Virus record (IMG/VR): IMGVR_UViG_3300030329_000867
Location: 1 to 33,982 of that record
Direction: 5' to 3' (one strand)
Source: a virus
Length of the DNA: 33,982 bases
Shown here one piece after another: positions 7,842 to 14,697 of this stretch; position 1 is the stretch's first letter, and each line of letters opens with the position of its first letter. Under the pieces are notes generated by a model that saw only the letters and a list, made by a program, of their open reading frames with translations, had not been told where the DNA came from and ran no database searches. The translations under genes were made by a program, and so were the position numbers.

Positions 7842-9713
7842 CTATATCTCACAACTGTTGCCGACACAAGCCAACTGCTGTGACCCTTCGGTCATGTCTG
7901 TTTCTTCTGAGACGTTCCAGTCTATTTCCTTAGGAAACTCCGCGACCAGTTTATCGTAAGTCTCTTTGTCTACAGGCTCATAAGGCGCTTGCTGGTAGGT
8001 GTGTTCTGAGTAAGGCAAAAAACTAATCCCACTAACCTTGTCGAAGTTGTTGTACAGCCACTGGCCGACCTGTAAAAACTCATGGTCTCTGTAGTAACAA
8101 GTCATGCTTGGCTTGTGTTCACACCAGTATTTTTGGTACGTTTCCCACAGGCACAACTGTTCCATAGCTCCCATGTCGGTAGCAACCACAGAGCCTTTAG
8201 GAGACTTCACAGGAAACGAAAAGACTTTGGTAGTAGGCGACGTCACGTCGTCCTCTACAGGCACTCCAGCGGTTTCTAAGACGTTACAGAGAGGGTCACG
8301 TGCGTCTGCCCTAACTCTCCTTATGTACTGCTCTGCGTATCGTGGGTGTATGCCTGACGCACTGTCCACCAACTGACTGACTGTGCCTGAAGGTTTAACA
8401 GCAGTAATTGCAGTGCTGACGTTAACGCCCAGACGTTCCGACCACTCGCTGTTTGTTTTAATGGCTTCTTCTTTGAGCTGCGTAAGCCAGTGTTGTAGTT
8501 CCTCACGTCCACCTCTGCCTGACATAATACGATGGTCCATAATCCCCGTGAGAGAAACACCAAGTAAAGCTTCTTCTTCCGTGTTGTCCTTCCACGTCTT
8601 ACGCAAGTACCGGAAGTCAGTTAATGTTGCCTGTAGTGTTCCAAGAATTGCAGCAGTTGTAACTTTAGTTCTTAGAGTCTGTAACGTGTCTTCCGGCCTA
8701 ACGACAACCTCAGACAGATTACAGAACTGATACGGCCTGAGTATAATTTCAGAACACGGGTTAGTACCAAAGTCTATTTCAGAGTCTCTGCGTCCGTTTC
8801 TGGCAGCTTGGGCTTGGCTTGCTACGCGACTGAAGACTCCGCGCTCTCCAGAATGAGACTCGTACAGGCTTTTCCACTCTTCTAAAAAAGCACCAAAGTC
8901 AGGTTTCTCTGTGTAACAGGCGGAGTTATTAGCAAGCCCACGTTGCGGATTGTCTACCCACCACTGTCCTGACTTGCACCTTCTTATTCTGTCGTCAGTG
9001 AGATTACTGAGACTGATGAGGGCACTTCGTCTGACTCCTCCGACGACGACGACTTGTGCAATCTTACAGCAGAGATCGTGACATTCGATAGAGTTGAGTC
9101 TTCTTCCAGCAGCGTTTCTAAAGACTTCAATAGTGAACTGGAAGAGGTCAACAAGAGGCTCAGGACCACTCGCTCTACCTCCAAAAGTTTTAAGGGGCGA
9201 CCCCGCAGGTCTAACTCCAGATACGTCCCGCTTGGGAACTTGACCAATATACAACATTGCAACAAGTTCGCGGTAAGCTTTTGCCCAGCCAATCTTTGAG
9301 TCAGCGACGTGTATAACTGTATCGGTATCATGAAACTTCTCTGCTACTTCGGGTAATTTACTTATGTACTGTCTCTCTACACTAAACCCTACACCTGTTC
9401 CACACATCAAAACGTACATCATTTCGTCAAACGCTTTAGGATGGTCTATAGGCAAGTAAGAACAATTAAAGCCAGCCACGTTGTCTTTGTGTAAAGCTTC
9501 TCCAGCAGTCATTAAAGCTCTCATGCTAGGCATGACGTTAAGCGAATGTATTTGCGTGAAGATGTCTTTAGCTTCGCTTGCTGTAAGCTTGTCCTGATCC
9601 ATCCAGAAATTTAAATAACGGTTTACTGTTTCTTCCCAAGACTCCCTGCGCTGTTGCTCTGGTAAGTACCTTGCGTATCGTGACTTGTGTATGTACTGTT
9701 GATATGCGTCCAT
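7842..9713 (-). CDS. nrdJ: Adenosylcobalamin-dependent ribonucleotide reductase, monomeric class II (RTPR type)
   Basis: A 623-residue protein of the Lactobacillus leichmannii RTPR type. It reduces ribonucleotides (triphosphates in RTPR) to deoxyribonucleotides using a coenzyme-B12 radical, needing neither oxygen nor a second subunit. Key residues are visible: Cys84 in GFNCSYLPID, the pair Cys320 (NPCSEI, with Glu322) and Cys331 (CNLSEV) with the same 11-residue spacing as Cys408/Cys419 of RTPR, and the C-terminal shuttle pair Cys616 and Cys621 (CVGNSCEI). AAGGA lies 6 bases before ATG. It is shorter than RTPR (739). It follows the DUF3310 gene and precedes iscU. It supplies dNTPs for phage replication, and the host or its surroundings must provide B12. 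Confidence 0.93.
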   Translation of the reverse strand: MDAYQQYIHKSRYARYLPEQQRRESWEETVNRYLNFWMDQDKLTASEAKDIFTQIHSLNVMPSMRALMTAGEALHKDNVAGFNCSYLPIDHPKAFDEMMYVLMCGTGVGFSVERQYISKLPEVAEKFHDTDTVIHVADSKIGWAKAYRELVAMLYIGQVPKRDVSGVRPAGSPLKTFGGRASGPEPLVDLFQFTIEVFRNAAGRRLNSIECHDLCCKIAQVVVVGGVRRSALISLSNLTDDRIRRCKSGQWWVDNPQRGLANNSACYTEKPDFGAFLEEWKSLYESHSGERGVFSRVASQAQAARNGRRDSEIDFGTNPCSEIILRPYQFCNLSEVVVRPEDTLQTLRTKVTTAAILGTLQATLTDFRYLRKTWKDNTEEEALLGVSLTGIMDHRIMSGRGGREELQHWLTQLKEEAIKTNSEWSERLGVNVSTAITAVKPSGTVSQLVDSASGIHPRYAEQYIRRVRADARDPLCNVLETAGVPVEDDVTSPTTKVFSFPVKSPKGSVVATDMGAMEQLCLWETYQKYWCEHKPSMTCYYRDHEFLQVGQWLYNNFDKVSGISFLPYSEHTYQQAPYEPVDKETYDKLVAEFPKEIDWNVSEETDMTEGSQQLACVGNSCEI

Positions 9714-9721
9714 TGTATTCC

Positions 9722-10042
9722 TTAGTCCTCCTCTTCTTTTTCTTTTTGTTTTTCTTCAATTAGTCTGTCTAAATACCAACGAGCTTTCTTTAAGTCTTCT
9801 ACGCCATTCTTGTACTTCCAGCGGTGCAGATACTTAAGGACACTCCCTTCTAAATAATAAACAGAATTTGTTTCTAGCTGTTGGTTGATGTAGTCTATAG
9901 CTTCCATACTTCCTTTGTTGTAGTGTTTAGGTTTGTTTACCACGTCTTCCACAGGTATTCCGTCGTAACGAACAGCGTCAGTTTGAAATTGTTTGTGCTT
10001 TAATTTGTCCCATTCTTCGGGCGGCACGTCATTCAATTTCAT
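9722..10042 (-). CDS. DUF3310 family protein
   Basis: A 106-residue protein matching the phage DUF3310 pattern: VNKPKHYNKGSMEAIDYI, then a YLEGSVLKYLHRWKYKNG block and LKKARWYLDRLI. The family is widespread in phages, usually among nucleotide-metabolism and replication genes. Its biochemical role is not firmly established. I start at ATG 10042, the seventh codon of a longer open frame, because AGGAG sits 7-8 bases upstream of it, made of what would otherwise be the first codons. It is followed after 8 bases by the ribonucleotide reductase gene, fitting a dNTP-supply role. The C-terminus is a Lys/Glu-rich tail. Confidence 0.85.
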   Translation of the reverse strand: MKLNDVPPEEWDKLKHKQFQTDAVRYDGIPVEDVVNKPKHYNKGSMEAIDYINQQLETNSVYYLEGSVLKYLHRWKYKNGVEDLKKARWYLDRLIEEKQKEKEEED

Positions 10043-10217
10043 CTTGGTTCTCCTCTTCATTTGCTAACTCCTCCTCAAAGCTTTCTAGTCTATTAATTAG
10101 CTTGTCCTCAAACCTGTCCAAAAGTTCTTCAGAGTTTATTTCTAACGCCTCTAAGAAGTCATCTTGGTCATAAGTTTTTAACAGACGCTCCTTAATTTCT
10201 TCCAGTGTTAACGACAT
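10029..10217 (-). CDS. Small acidic helical protein, unknown function
   Basis: Sixty-two residues, highly acidic and predicted helical (EEIKERLLKTYDQDDFLEAL, then ending EENQDEIE). It overlaps the end of the endonuclease I gene by 26 bases and the start of the DUF3310 gene by 14, so it sits within a compact translationally coupled string. Similar short acidic proteins occur among replication genes of other phages, but I cannot attach a function. Confidence 0.7.
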   Translation of the reverse strand: MSLTLEEIKERLLKTYDQDDFLEALEINSEELLDRFEDKLINRLESFEEELANEEENQDEIE

Positions 10218-10581
10218 CTCTCACCAACTCCTGTAATGTTTCGACTGTGTACCATAGTATGTTTTCTTTTTCACACCAGTTAGCCATAGTAAGCTTGCCG
10301 CCTTTACGGACTTTTTTGTCTGGGTCCATGAGAACAAAAACAAGTCGTTGTCCGTCCGGCAAACTGTCTCTCACACTGGTGTACTTTTTAGTGTCACCCT
10401 GTCTGAAGAACCCTTTGCACTCCACAAGCGTACCTGAAGGTCCGTGTACAAAGTCAGGACAGTAGTGTCGCTTAACAATGTAAGGAACTCTAAACGGCTC
10501 GTAGTCAAAGTCTTTTAATGTCTTTGAAACCGTGTGTTCAAAGTTGCTACGGAACTTGAATTTCTTTGACCTTCGGCTCAT
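10192..10581 (-). CDS. T7 endonuclease I-like Holliday-junction resolvase
   Basis: A 129-residue protein with the endonuclease I layout: RSNFE (Glu15), YCPDF (Asp43), then LVECKG (Glu54, Lys56), matching the metal-binding residues Glu20, Asp55, Glu65 and Lys67 of T7 gp3, followed by a conserved WCEKENI near residue 105. The T7 enzyme resolves branched DNA such as Holliday junctions and helps degrade host DNA. GAGG lies about 6 bases before ATG 10581. The gene begins within the last 35 bases of the Fe-S nuclease gene, so two nucleases are coupled. Length is close to T7 gp3 (149). Confidence 0.9.
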   Translation of the reverse strand: MSRRSKKFKFRSNFEHTVSKTLKDFDYEPFRVPYIVKRHYCPDFVHGPSGTLVECKGFFRQGDTKKYTSVRDSLPDGQRLVFVLMDPDKKVRKGGKLTMANWCEKENILWYTVETLQELVRDVVNTGRN

Positions 10582-11413
10582 GCTTCACCTCTGTTAAGTA
10601 ACGTGGACCACTAGAATACAGGAACCCTCGAACATTCGGCCAGCAGGACTTCTTGTACTGGCAGTACGAACACCCTACAGACAGTTTCATGTTTCCGCTT
10701 TTACCTTCTGGTACAGACTCATAACAAACGTCTGGCGGTGTTTCCTGTTTAACGACTTCCTTCAGGCGCTCTATATGTTCTTCTACGTCATAAGAAATAA
10801 TGTCGTACACTGGAGTTTCTTTGTCGTTCTCGTCGTACAGTAGGTAAGTCAAGTGTCCGTTAGCCTTGTCCATCGCCAACCAGCCAAACTCACTCTGTCC
10901 TTCTGAAGCCGCGTAACCCTTAATCTGTGCGACGTACCCAAAAGGGTCATCATGAGCCAGAGTACCGTCCTGAAATTTCTTAAAGCCGTAGGAAGACGCA
11001 GACTTAACGTCAGTAACAATGCCGTCAATCTTACAGTCCATAGACCCTGTAATGCCGTTAACCTTGCATTTCTTTTGCTCGTCTGTGACTGTATGTCCTG
11101 CTGCTCTTGCAAGAAATAATAACAACTCCTCGATGACGTGTCCGTAGAGAAACTTAACGTAGGTGTGCGGCTGGATGTCTTCTGTCGTTTCTACTTCGTT
11201 GTAGACGTTCCACAAAAATCTGTCCTTGCGGCCTATGTTAGACATACGAAGTTTACGGCTGTCGTCACGCTGTTCTTTGAACTGTTGACGCATGAGGTCT
11301 TTCATCCGTTCACCAAACTGGTCTATACATTCGTCAATGTCTACAGACTCTGAAACGTCCTTGGTGGACACCAGTTCGTAGATGTCGCTTACTAACGTGT
11401 CTACAGTTTTCAT
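10547..11413 (-). CDS. Cas4/RecB-like PD-(D/E)XK nuclease with a probable Fe-S cluster
   Basis: A 288-residue protein. The nuclease core shows GHVIEE (His92, Glu95), KIDG (Asp130) and DVKS (Asp135-Val-Lys137), the PD-(D/E)XK set of the RecB/Cas4 superfamily, followed by a Q-x(3)-Y-like motif (QIKGYA). Towards the C-terminus are Cys230 and the cluster CSYCQYKKSCWP (Cys248, Cys251, Cys257), as expected for a [4Fe-4S] cluster. The likely role is a DNA exonuclease in recombination, end processing or host-DNA degradation. Its start overlaps the GIY-YIG stop as ATGA. A phage nuclease that needs an Fe-S cluster gives iscU, in the same transcription unit, a possible client. Confidence 0.85.
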   Translation of the reverse strand: MKTVDTLVSDIYELVSTKDVSESVDIDECIDQFGERMKDLMRQQFKEQRDDSRKLRMSNIGRKDRFLWNVYNEVETTEDIQPHTYVKFLYGHVIEELLLFLARAAGHTVTDEQKKCKVNGITGSMDCKIDGIVTDVKSASSYGFKKFQDGTLAHDDPFGYVAQIKGYAASEGQSEFGWLAMDKANGHLTYLLYDENDKETPVYDIISYDVEEHIERLKEVVKQETPPDVCYESVPEGKSGNMKLSVGCSYCQYKKSCWPNVRGFLYSSGPRYLTEVKHEPKVKEIQVP

Positions 11414-11988
11414 TTATAGCTCTCTATTATTTCTTCAACAACTCCTTTAGCTTGCTCCGGTGTGCAGTTGAACCACTCGGACTGTCTTTCGTACAGCTTT
11501 TGCAGTGCGGCGTGTGCTTCAGACTCCGCTGATCTACGGTCTGCGACGTCCCAAGACGCGGCTAAAGAGTAGTCTCTAAAAGGAGAAGAAGTCTGATAAT
11601 TGCTAAGACGGTCTTCTGCGTCTACTGCCATACCAACCTTTACCCACTCAGGAAAGTTTGGGTTAGTAATGACGTACACCTGACCTTCTGTGCTGCTTTC
11701 GTACTTCTCAAGACTGCTAAAAGCAGCGTCCTCAAAGGTCTTATAACTCCCGGGCTTGTACAGAGGATGGGACTGAGGTACGTACTTGCTATTAACAAAC
11801 ATTCTTTTTAGATTCCTTTTTTTAACTTTTTTATTTTTTTTAATAATCGAGGATACTCTTTCTCGGATCTTCCCAGTTCTAATCGCGTATGTTTCTAAGT
11901 AATAGTACCACCACTCTCCGTCAACAAACTTGCACTTACTTGATTTTTTTCCGTACTTTTCTATTTCGTCTTCAGATATATGGTTCAT
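11410..11988 (-). CDS. GIY-YIG endonuclease (T5orf172/MUG113-like)
   Basis: A 192-residue protein. The C-terminal half (about residues 100-190) has the GIY-YIG fold signature GQVYVITNPNFPEWVKVGM, then DRLSNYQTSSP and a conserved Glu-containing helix (SAESEAHAAL), ending EWFNCTPEQA as in T5orf172-type proteins. The N-terminal half is Lys/Arg-rich (IIKKNKKVKKRNLKRMF) and probably binds DNA. I start at ATG 11988, which overlaps the polymerase stop as TGATG, rather than six codons upstream. Free-standing GIY-YIG genes between replication genes are often selfish homing endonucleases. A repair or recombination role is also possible. Confidence 0.82.
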   Translation of the reverse strand: MNHISEDEIEKYGKKSSKCKFVDGEWWYYYLETYAIRTGKIRERVSSIIKKNKKVKKRNLKRMFVNSKYVPQSHPLYKPGSYKTFEDAAFSSLEKYESSTEGQVYVITNPNFPEWVKVGMAVDAEDRLSNYQTSSPFRDYSLAASWDVADRRSAESEAHAALQKLYERQSEWFNCTPEQAKGVVEEIIESYK

Positions 11989-13622
11989 CAGTGTGTCTCC
12001 GCCCACGTAGTTCCTATCTTGTATTCACCGTCAAGAGGGCACCTAAGACCAAGCTCAAGTCCTGCTGCTTTCAGACATTCAACTGCAAGCCAACCGAATT
12101 TGTCTGCGTGGTCCTCACGCACCTCTGTTTGCACCTCGTCATGCACGTTCCCTATAAATTTATACCTCAGTTCCCACTGTCTGGCATAGTCGTCAAGAAT
12201 AACTAATGCCTTCTTCATCACAATCGCACCTGCTGACTGTAGTAAAGTATTCAGTGCAGAATGGGCGGATCTAACGTACAGTCGTCTTCCGTCAAGTCCT
12301 CTAAGATAACCTCTTGAAGCTGACCTACTAACTGATTCTCTAAGGCGCTCAAGGTAAGGTGTATTCCGTAGAAAGCGTTGCTTAAGTTTCTTGCCATGTC
12401 GTGCGCCTCCTCCAGCGATACTTCCAATTTTCTCGTCTCCTGCTCCATAGAGGAAAGCGTAAATGAAAGTTTTAGCTTCAGCTCTTGTTCCAAGTCCCGC
12501 AGCTTTTTGATTTCTTGTATGTACGTCTCCCGTGAGTAAGACATTTGTAAACTCCTCGTCCTTCATGTAGTGTGCCAGCATCCTTAGCTCTAAACCACTA
12601 GCGTCAAAGCCAACCAGCTTAGTCCCGTCAGGAACTGTCCAGCACGACCGACATTCGTTTCCGTAAGGGCTATGACAAGCTGGAACCTGAGCCATGTTAG
12701 GTGACAAGTGAGTCATACGTCCTGTTACTGCTCCGTTACTAATGACACGTCCACGTACTCTGCTGTCCTCCTGTACGTGTTCCAGCCATGAGTCAACCTG
12801 TGCGTACCTCTTTTGCAACAACAGGTACTCACTGATAGAACGAGCTTCCGGTAGGTCTATGGACGCTAAGACTGCTTCGTCCACTATGACGTTATTTTTT
12901 TCCGTAACTTTTTCAAACTTAACTCCAAGGCCCATAAGACGTTTTGCAATCTGTTGGCGAGAGCCGACATTAAAGATTTCAACTCTGTCTTTAAGTTGCT
13001 TGCCTGTTTTCTCAGACACTCTCTTATGGACGATAGGCGGGAATGTATCTCCCAAATACGCCTCGATGTCATTCATTCTCTCCTTAAAAGTAGCGCACAA
13101 CTCACGTGCTTTATCCTGATTAAGCAACCAGCCATTTAACTCCTGCTGATGTACCAGCGTCTGAACCTGATGCTCCAAGCGGATTGACTCCTCTGAAAAA
13201 CAGGTCATCTCCTGAGTCAGCTTCTTATGTACTGCCTCAGTCACCTCCACGTCACGCTTACAGTAGTCAATCATGTCCGCAGACAGCTTCGACCAGTCGT
13301 TGTGGTCGCCTTTTGGAAACCCAAGTAAAGCACCCCAGTTCCTCAAAGAGTGTCCACCGGCCATGCTTGGGTTCGCAAGACGCGAAAGTACCAAAGTATC
13401 AATAATCCTCTCAGGCTTCACAGAAAGCCCCCAGAGACGTTTTAGTACAGGCATATCGAACCCTATTAGGTTATGCCCAACGACGCTTACGTCGCTCCTG
13501 AGAGCTTCTGAGAGGCTTTCTGGGCTGGTGTGTACTTTATCCACCCCATTTTCCCTTGTTACAGCGCACCAGATGCGTGTAGGGTCCAAGCCGTCCGTTT
13601 CTATGTCAAGGTAAATCAACAT
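11988..13622 (-). CDS. Family A DNA polymerase, T7 gp5-like, with 3'-5' exonuclease
   Basis: A 544-residue replicative polymerase. Proofreading motifs are intact: LDIETDG (Asp6, Glu8), VGHNLIGFD (Asp56) and YCKRD (Tyr120, Asp124). Polymerase motifs: A GFDASGLELR (Asp340), B with Arg380, Lys384 and Tyr388 in the fingers helix, and C NVHDEVQ (His494, Asp495). Tyr388 is at the position of E. coli Phe762, as in T7. Several stretches, for example LYGAGDEKIG and LNTLLQSAGA, are identical to T7 gp5. The thumb segment where T7 carries its thioredoxin-binding loop is cut to about 25 residues, so a thioredoxin partner is unlikely. GGAGG is only 2 bases before ATG 13622; TTG 13619 would have a normal spacing and differs by one residue. 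Confidence 0.96.
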   Translation of the reverse strand: MLIYLDIETDGLDPTRIWCAVTRENGVDKVHTSPESLSEALRSDVSVVGHNLIGFDMPVLKRLWGLSVKPERIIDTLVLSRLANPSMAGGHSLRNWGALLGFPKGDHNDWSKLSADMIDYCKRDVEVTEAVHKKLTQEMTCFSEESIRLEHQVQTLVHQQELNGWLLNQDKARELCATFKERMNDIEAYLGDTFPPIVHKRVSEKTGKQLKDRVEIFNVGSRQQIAKRLMGLGVKFEKVTEKNNVIVDEAVLASIDLPEARSISEYLLLQKRYAQVDSWLEHVQEDSRVRGRVISNGAVTGRMTHLSPNMAQVPACHSPYGNECRSCWTVPDGTKLVGFDASGLELRMLAHYMKDEEFTNVLLTGDVHTRNQKAAGLGTRAEAKTFIYAFLYGAGDEKIGSIAGGGARHGKKLKQRFLRNTPYLERLRESVSRSASRGYLRGLDGRRLYVRSAHSALNTLLQSAGAIVMKKALVILDDYARQWELRYKFIGNVHDEVQTEVREDHADKFGWLAVECLKAAGLELGLRCPLDGEYKIGTTWAETH

Positions 13623-13629
13623 ATCCTCC

Positions 13630-13677
13630 TTAAAAGTCACCTTCTGAGAGTGGGAAAATCATCATCTGCAATGTCAT
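13630..13677 (-). pseudogene. Remnant of the helicase gene 3' end, or 15-codon leader
   Basis: Between the methyltransferase stop and the polymerase start lies a 15-codon frame, starting TAATG on the methyltransferase stop and ending in the codons for EGDF and TAA. Its last bases (CCCACT, gap, AGGTGACTTTTAAGGAGGAT) match the end of the helicase gene and its downstream ribosome-binding site (CCCACT, gap, AGGTGACTTCTAAGGAAGAT). I read it as the leftover end of an older helicase gene that once directly preceded the polymerase. A coupling leader peptide is the alternative. Confidence 0.5.
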
Positions 13678-14687
13678 TATAACTCCAATGATTGTTGTTT
13701 CAGTTGCTTGGTCAGCAGTGTGTCTAAGCACAACGGAACGTTCTTACTAAAAATAAGTATAGGCTCTGAGTTGCAGCCGTTTTTCTTACGGGCCGAAATC
13801 GCATAGCCGATGATTCCAGTCATATAACACCCGCTTAGATTCTCTAACGCATACTCTATCGCGGGCACACATATAATGTTTTGTGTATGGTTTGCGTAGC
13901 AATCAGATACATTAATTGCCATAGTTCCGCCATCCTCCAGAGCGCACCAAGCGTTCTTCATCATTGGAAACAAGAACCCAGACAGCCAGTCATCGAACTT
14001 TTTATGTACACGAAAAGATTGTTTGTCGCCAGCGTACTTTTCTACCTTCCAATACGGAGGGCTGGTGAAGACAAAATCAAAGATGCCTTCTGCTGGACAG
14101 TCTATCTCGCTGCCCTGATACTCGAAACTTGCCTTGCGGTCCATATCAAAGGCGTGTTGCTGAAGCGCGTAACCAGTAAATACAAGTGGATTTACATCTC
14201 GGCAATGATAGGTGTGGCAAGAGTGGGCAAGCGCGGCAGAAAGCCTATCTCCCCAGCCGCCGCACGGATCATAAATAGAAGTCGCCTCAAAAATCTCGTA
14301 CAAACACTTGGCGGCACTCGGCCTAAACTGGGAGGCTATATATCCACGCATCGTAAGCGCAGACTGGTGGCTCTCTTCATAATACTTGGATGAAGCGATA
14401 TTCTTGTGAAGTTTGCGGTCATACCAAGCGCGAATGGGGGCCGGAGAATTATTAGAGTCGCAAGCCATTCTTGATTGCCAGTGGTAAAAGTTGGAGCTTT
14501 TATTCCCGATAAGCGAACTCCTGATAACATAGTCTTTCACAAACTCTTGAGGAAGCTGGCTTCGGCTTTTCCATTGTTTCGGAGCAATGAGATTTATGAA
14601 GCTCTCCCTCTTGAGTTGGAGAAAGTCGTTCTCGGCATCTAACTCTGAACACCTGTGTATTGGAAAGATTGGTGATTTGTTATTCAT
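13677..14687 (-). CDS. DNA methyltransferase (SPPY-motif, N4-cytosine or N6-adenine type)
   Basis: A 336-residue protein. IYDPCGGWGDRLSAAL (about residues 145-160) is the S-adenosylmethionine-binding motif and FDFVFTSPPYW (about 212-222) is catalytic motif IV. SPPY is usual for amino-methyltransferases acting on cytosine N4 or adenine N6. I start at ATG 14687 because AAGGAAG is about 8 bases upstream. No restriction enzyme is adjacent, so it is an orphan. Protection of phage DNA from host restriction is the likely use. It lies between helicase and polymerase genes and is flanked by a copy of the helicase 3' end, suggesting recent insertion. The target sequence cannot be read from the protein. 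Confidence 0.85.
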   Translation of the reverse strand: MNNKSPIFPIHRCSELDAENDFLQLKRESFINLIAPKQWKSRSQLPQEFVKDYVIRSSLIGNKSSNFYHWQSRMACDSNNSPAPIRAWYDRKLHKNIASSKYYEESHQSALTMRGYIASQFRPSAAKCLYEIFEATSIYDPCGGWGDRLSAALAHSCHTYHCRDVNPLVFTGYALQQHAFDMDRKASFEYQGSEIDCPAEGIFDFVFTSPPYWKVEKYAGDKQSFRVHKKFDDWLSGFLFPMMKNAWCALEDGGTMAINVSDCYANHTQNIICVPAIEYALENLSGCYMTGIIGYAISARKKNGCNSEPILIFSKNVPLCLDTLLTKQLKQQSLEL

Positions 14688-14697
14688 ATTATCTTCC

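Noticed and set aside
12251-12544. 97-codon minus-strand frame with coiled-coil look
   Set aside because: Lies wholly inside the polymerase catalytic region in another frame, including motif B; the polymerase coding is certain and no ribosome site supports this frame.
13881-14393. 170-codon plus-strand frame
   Set aside because: Antisense to the methyltransferase, whose catalytic motifs are clear; no domain or start signal on the plus strand.
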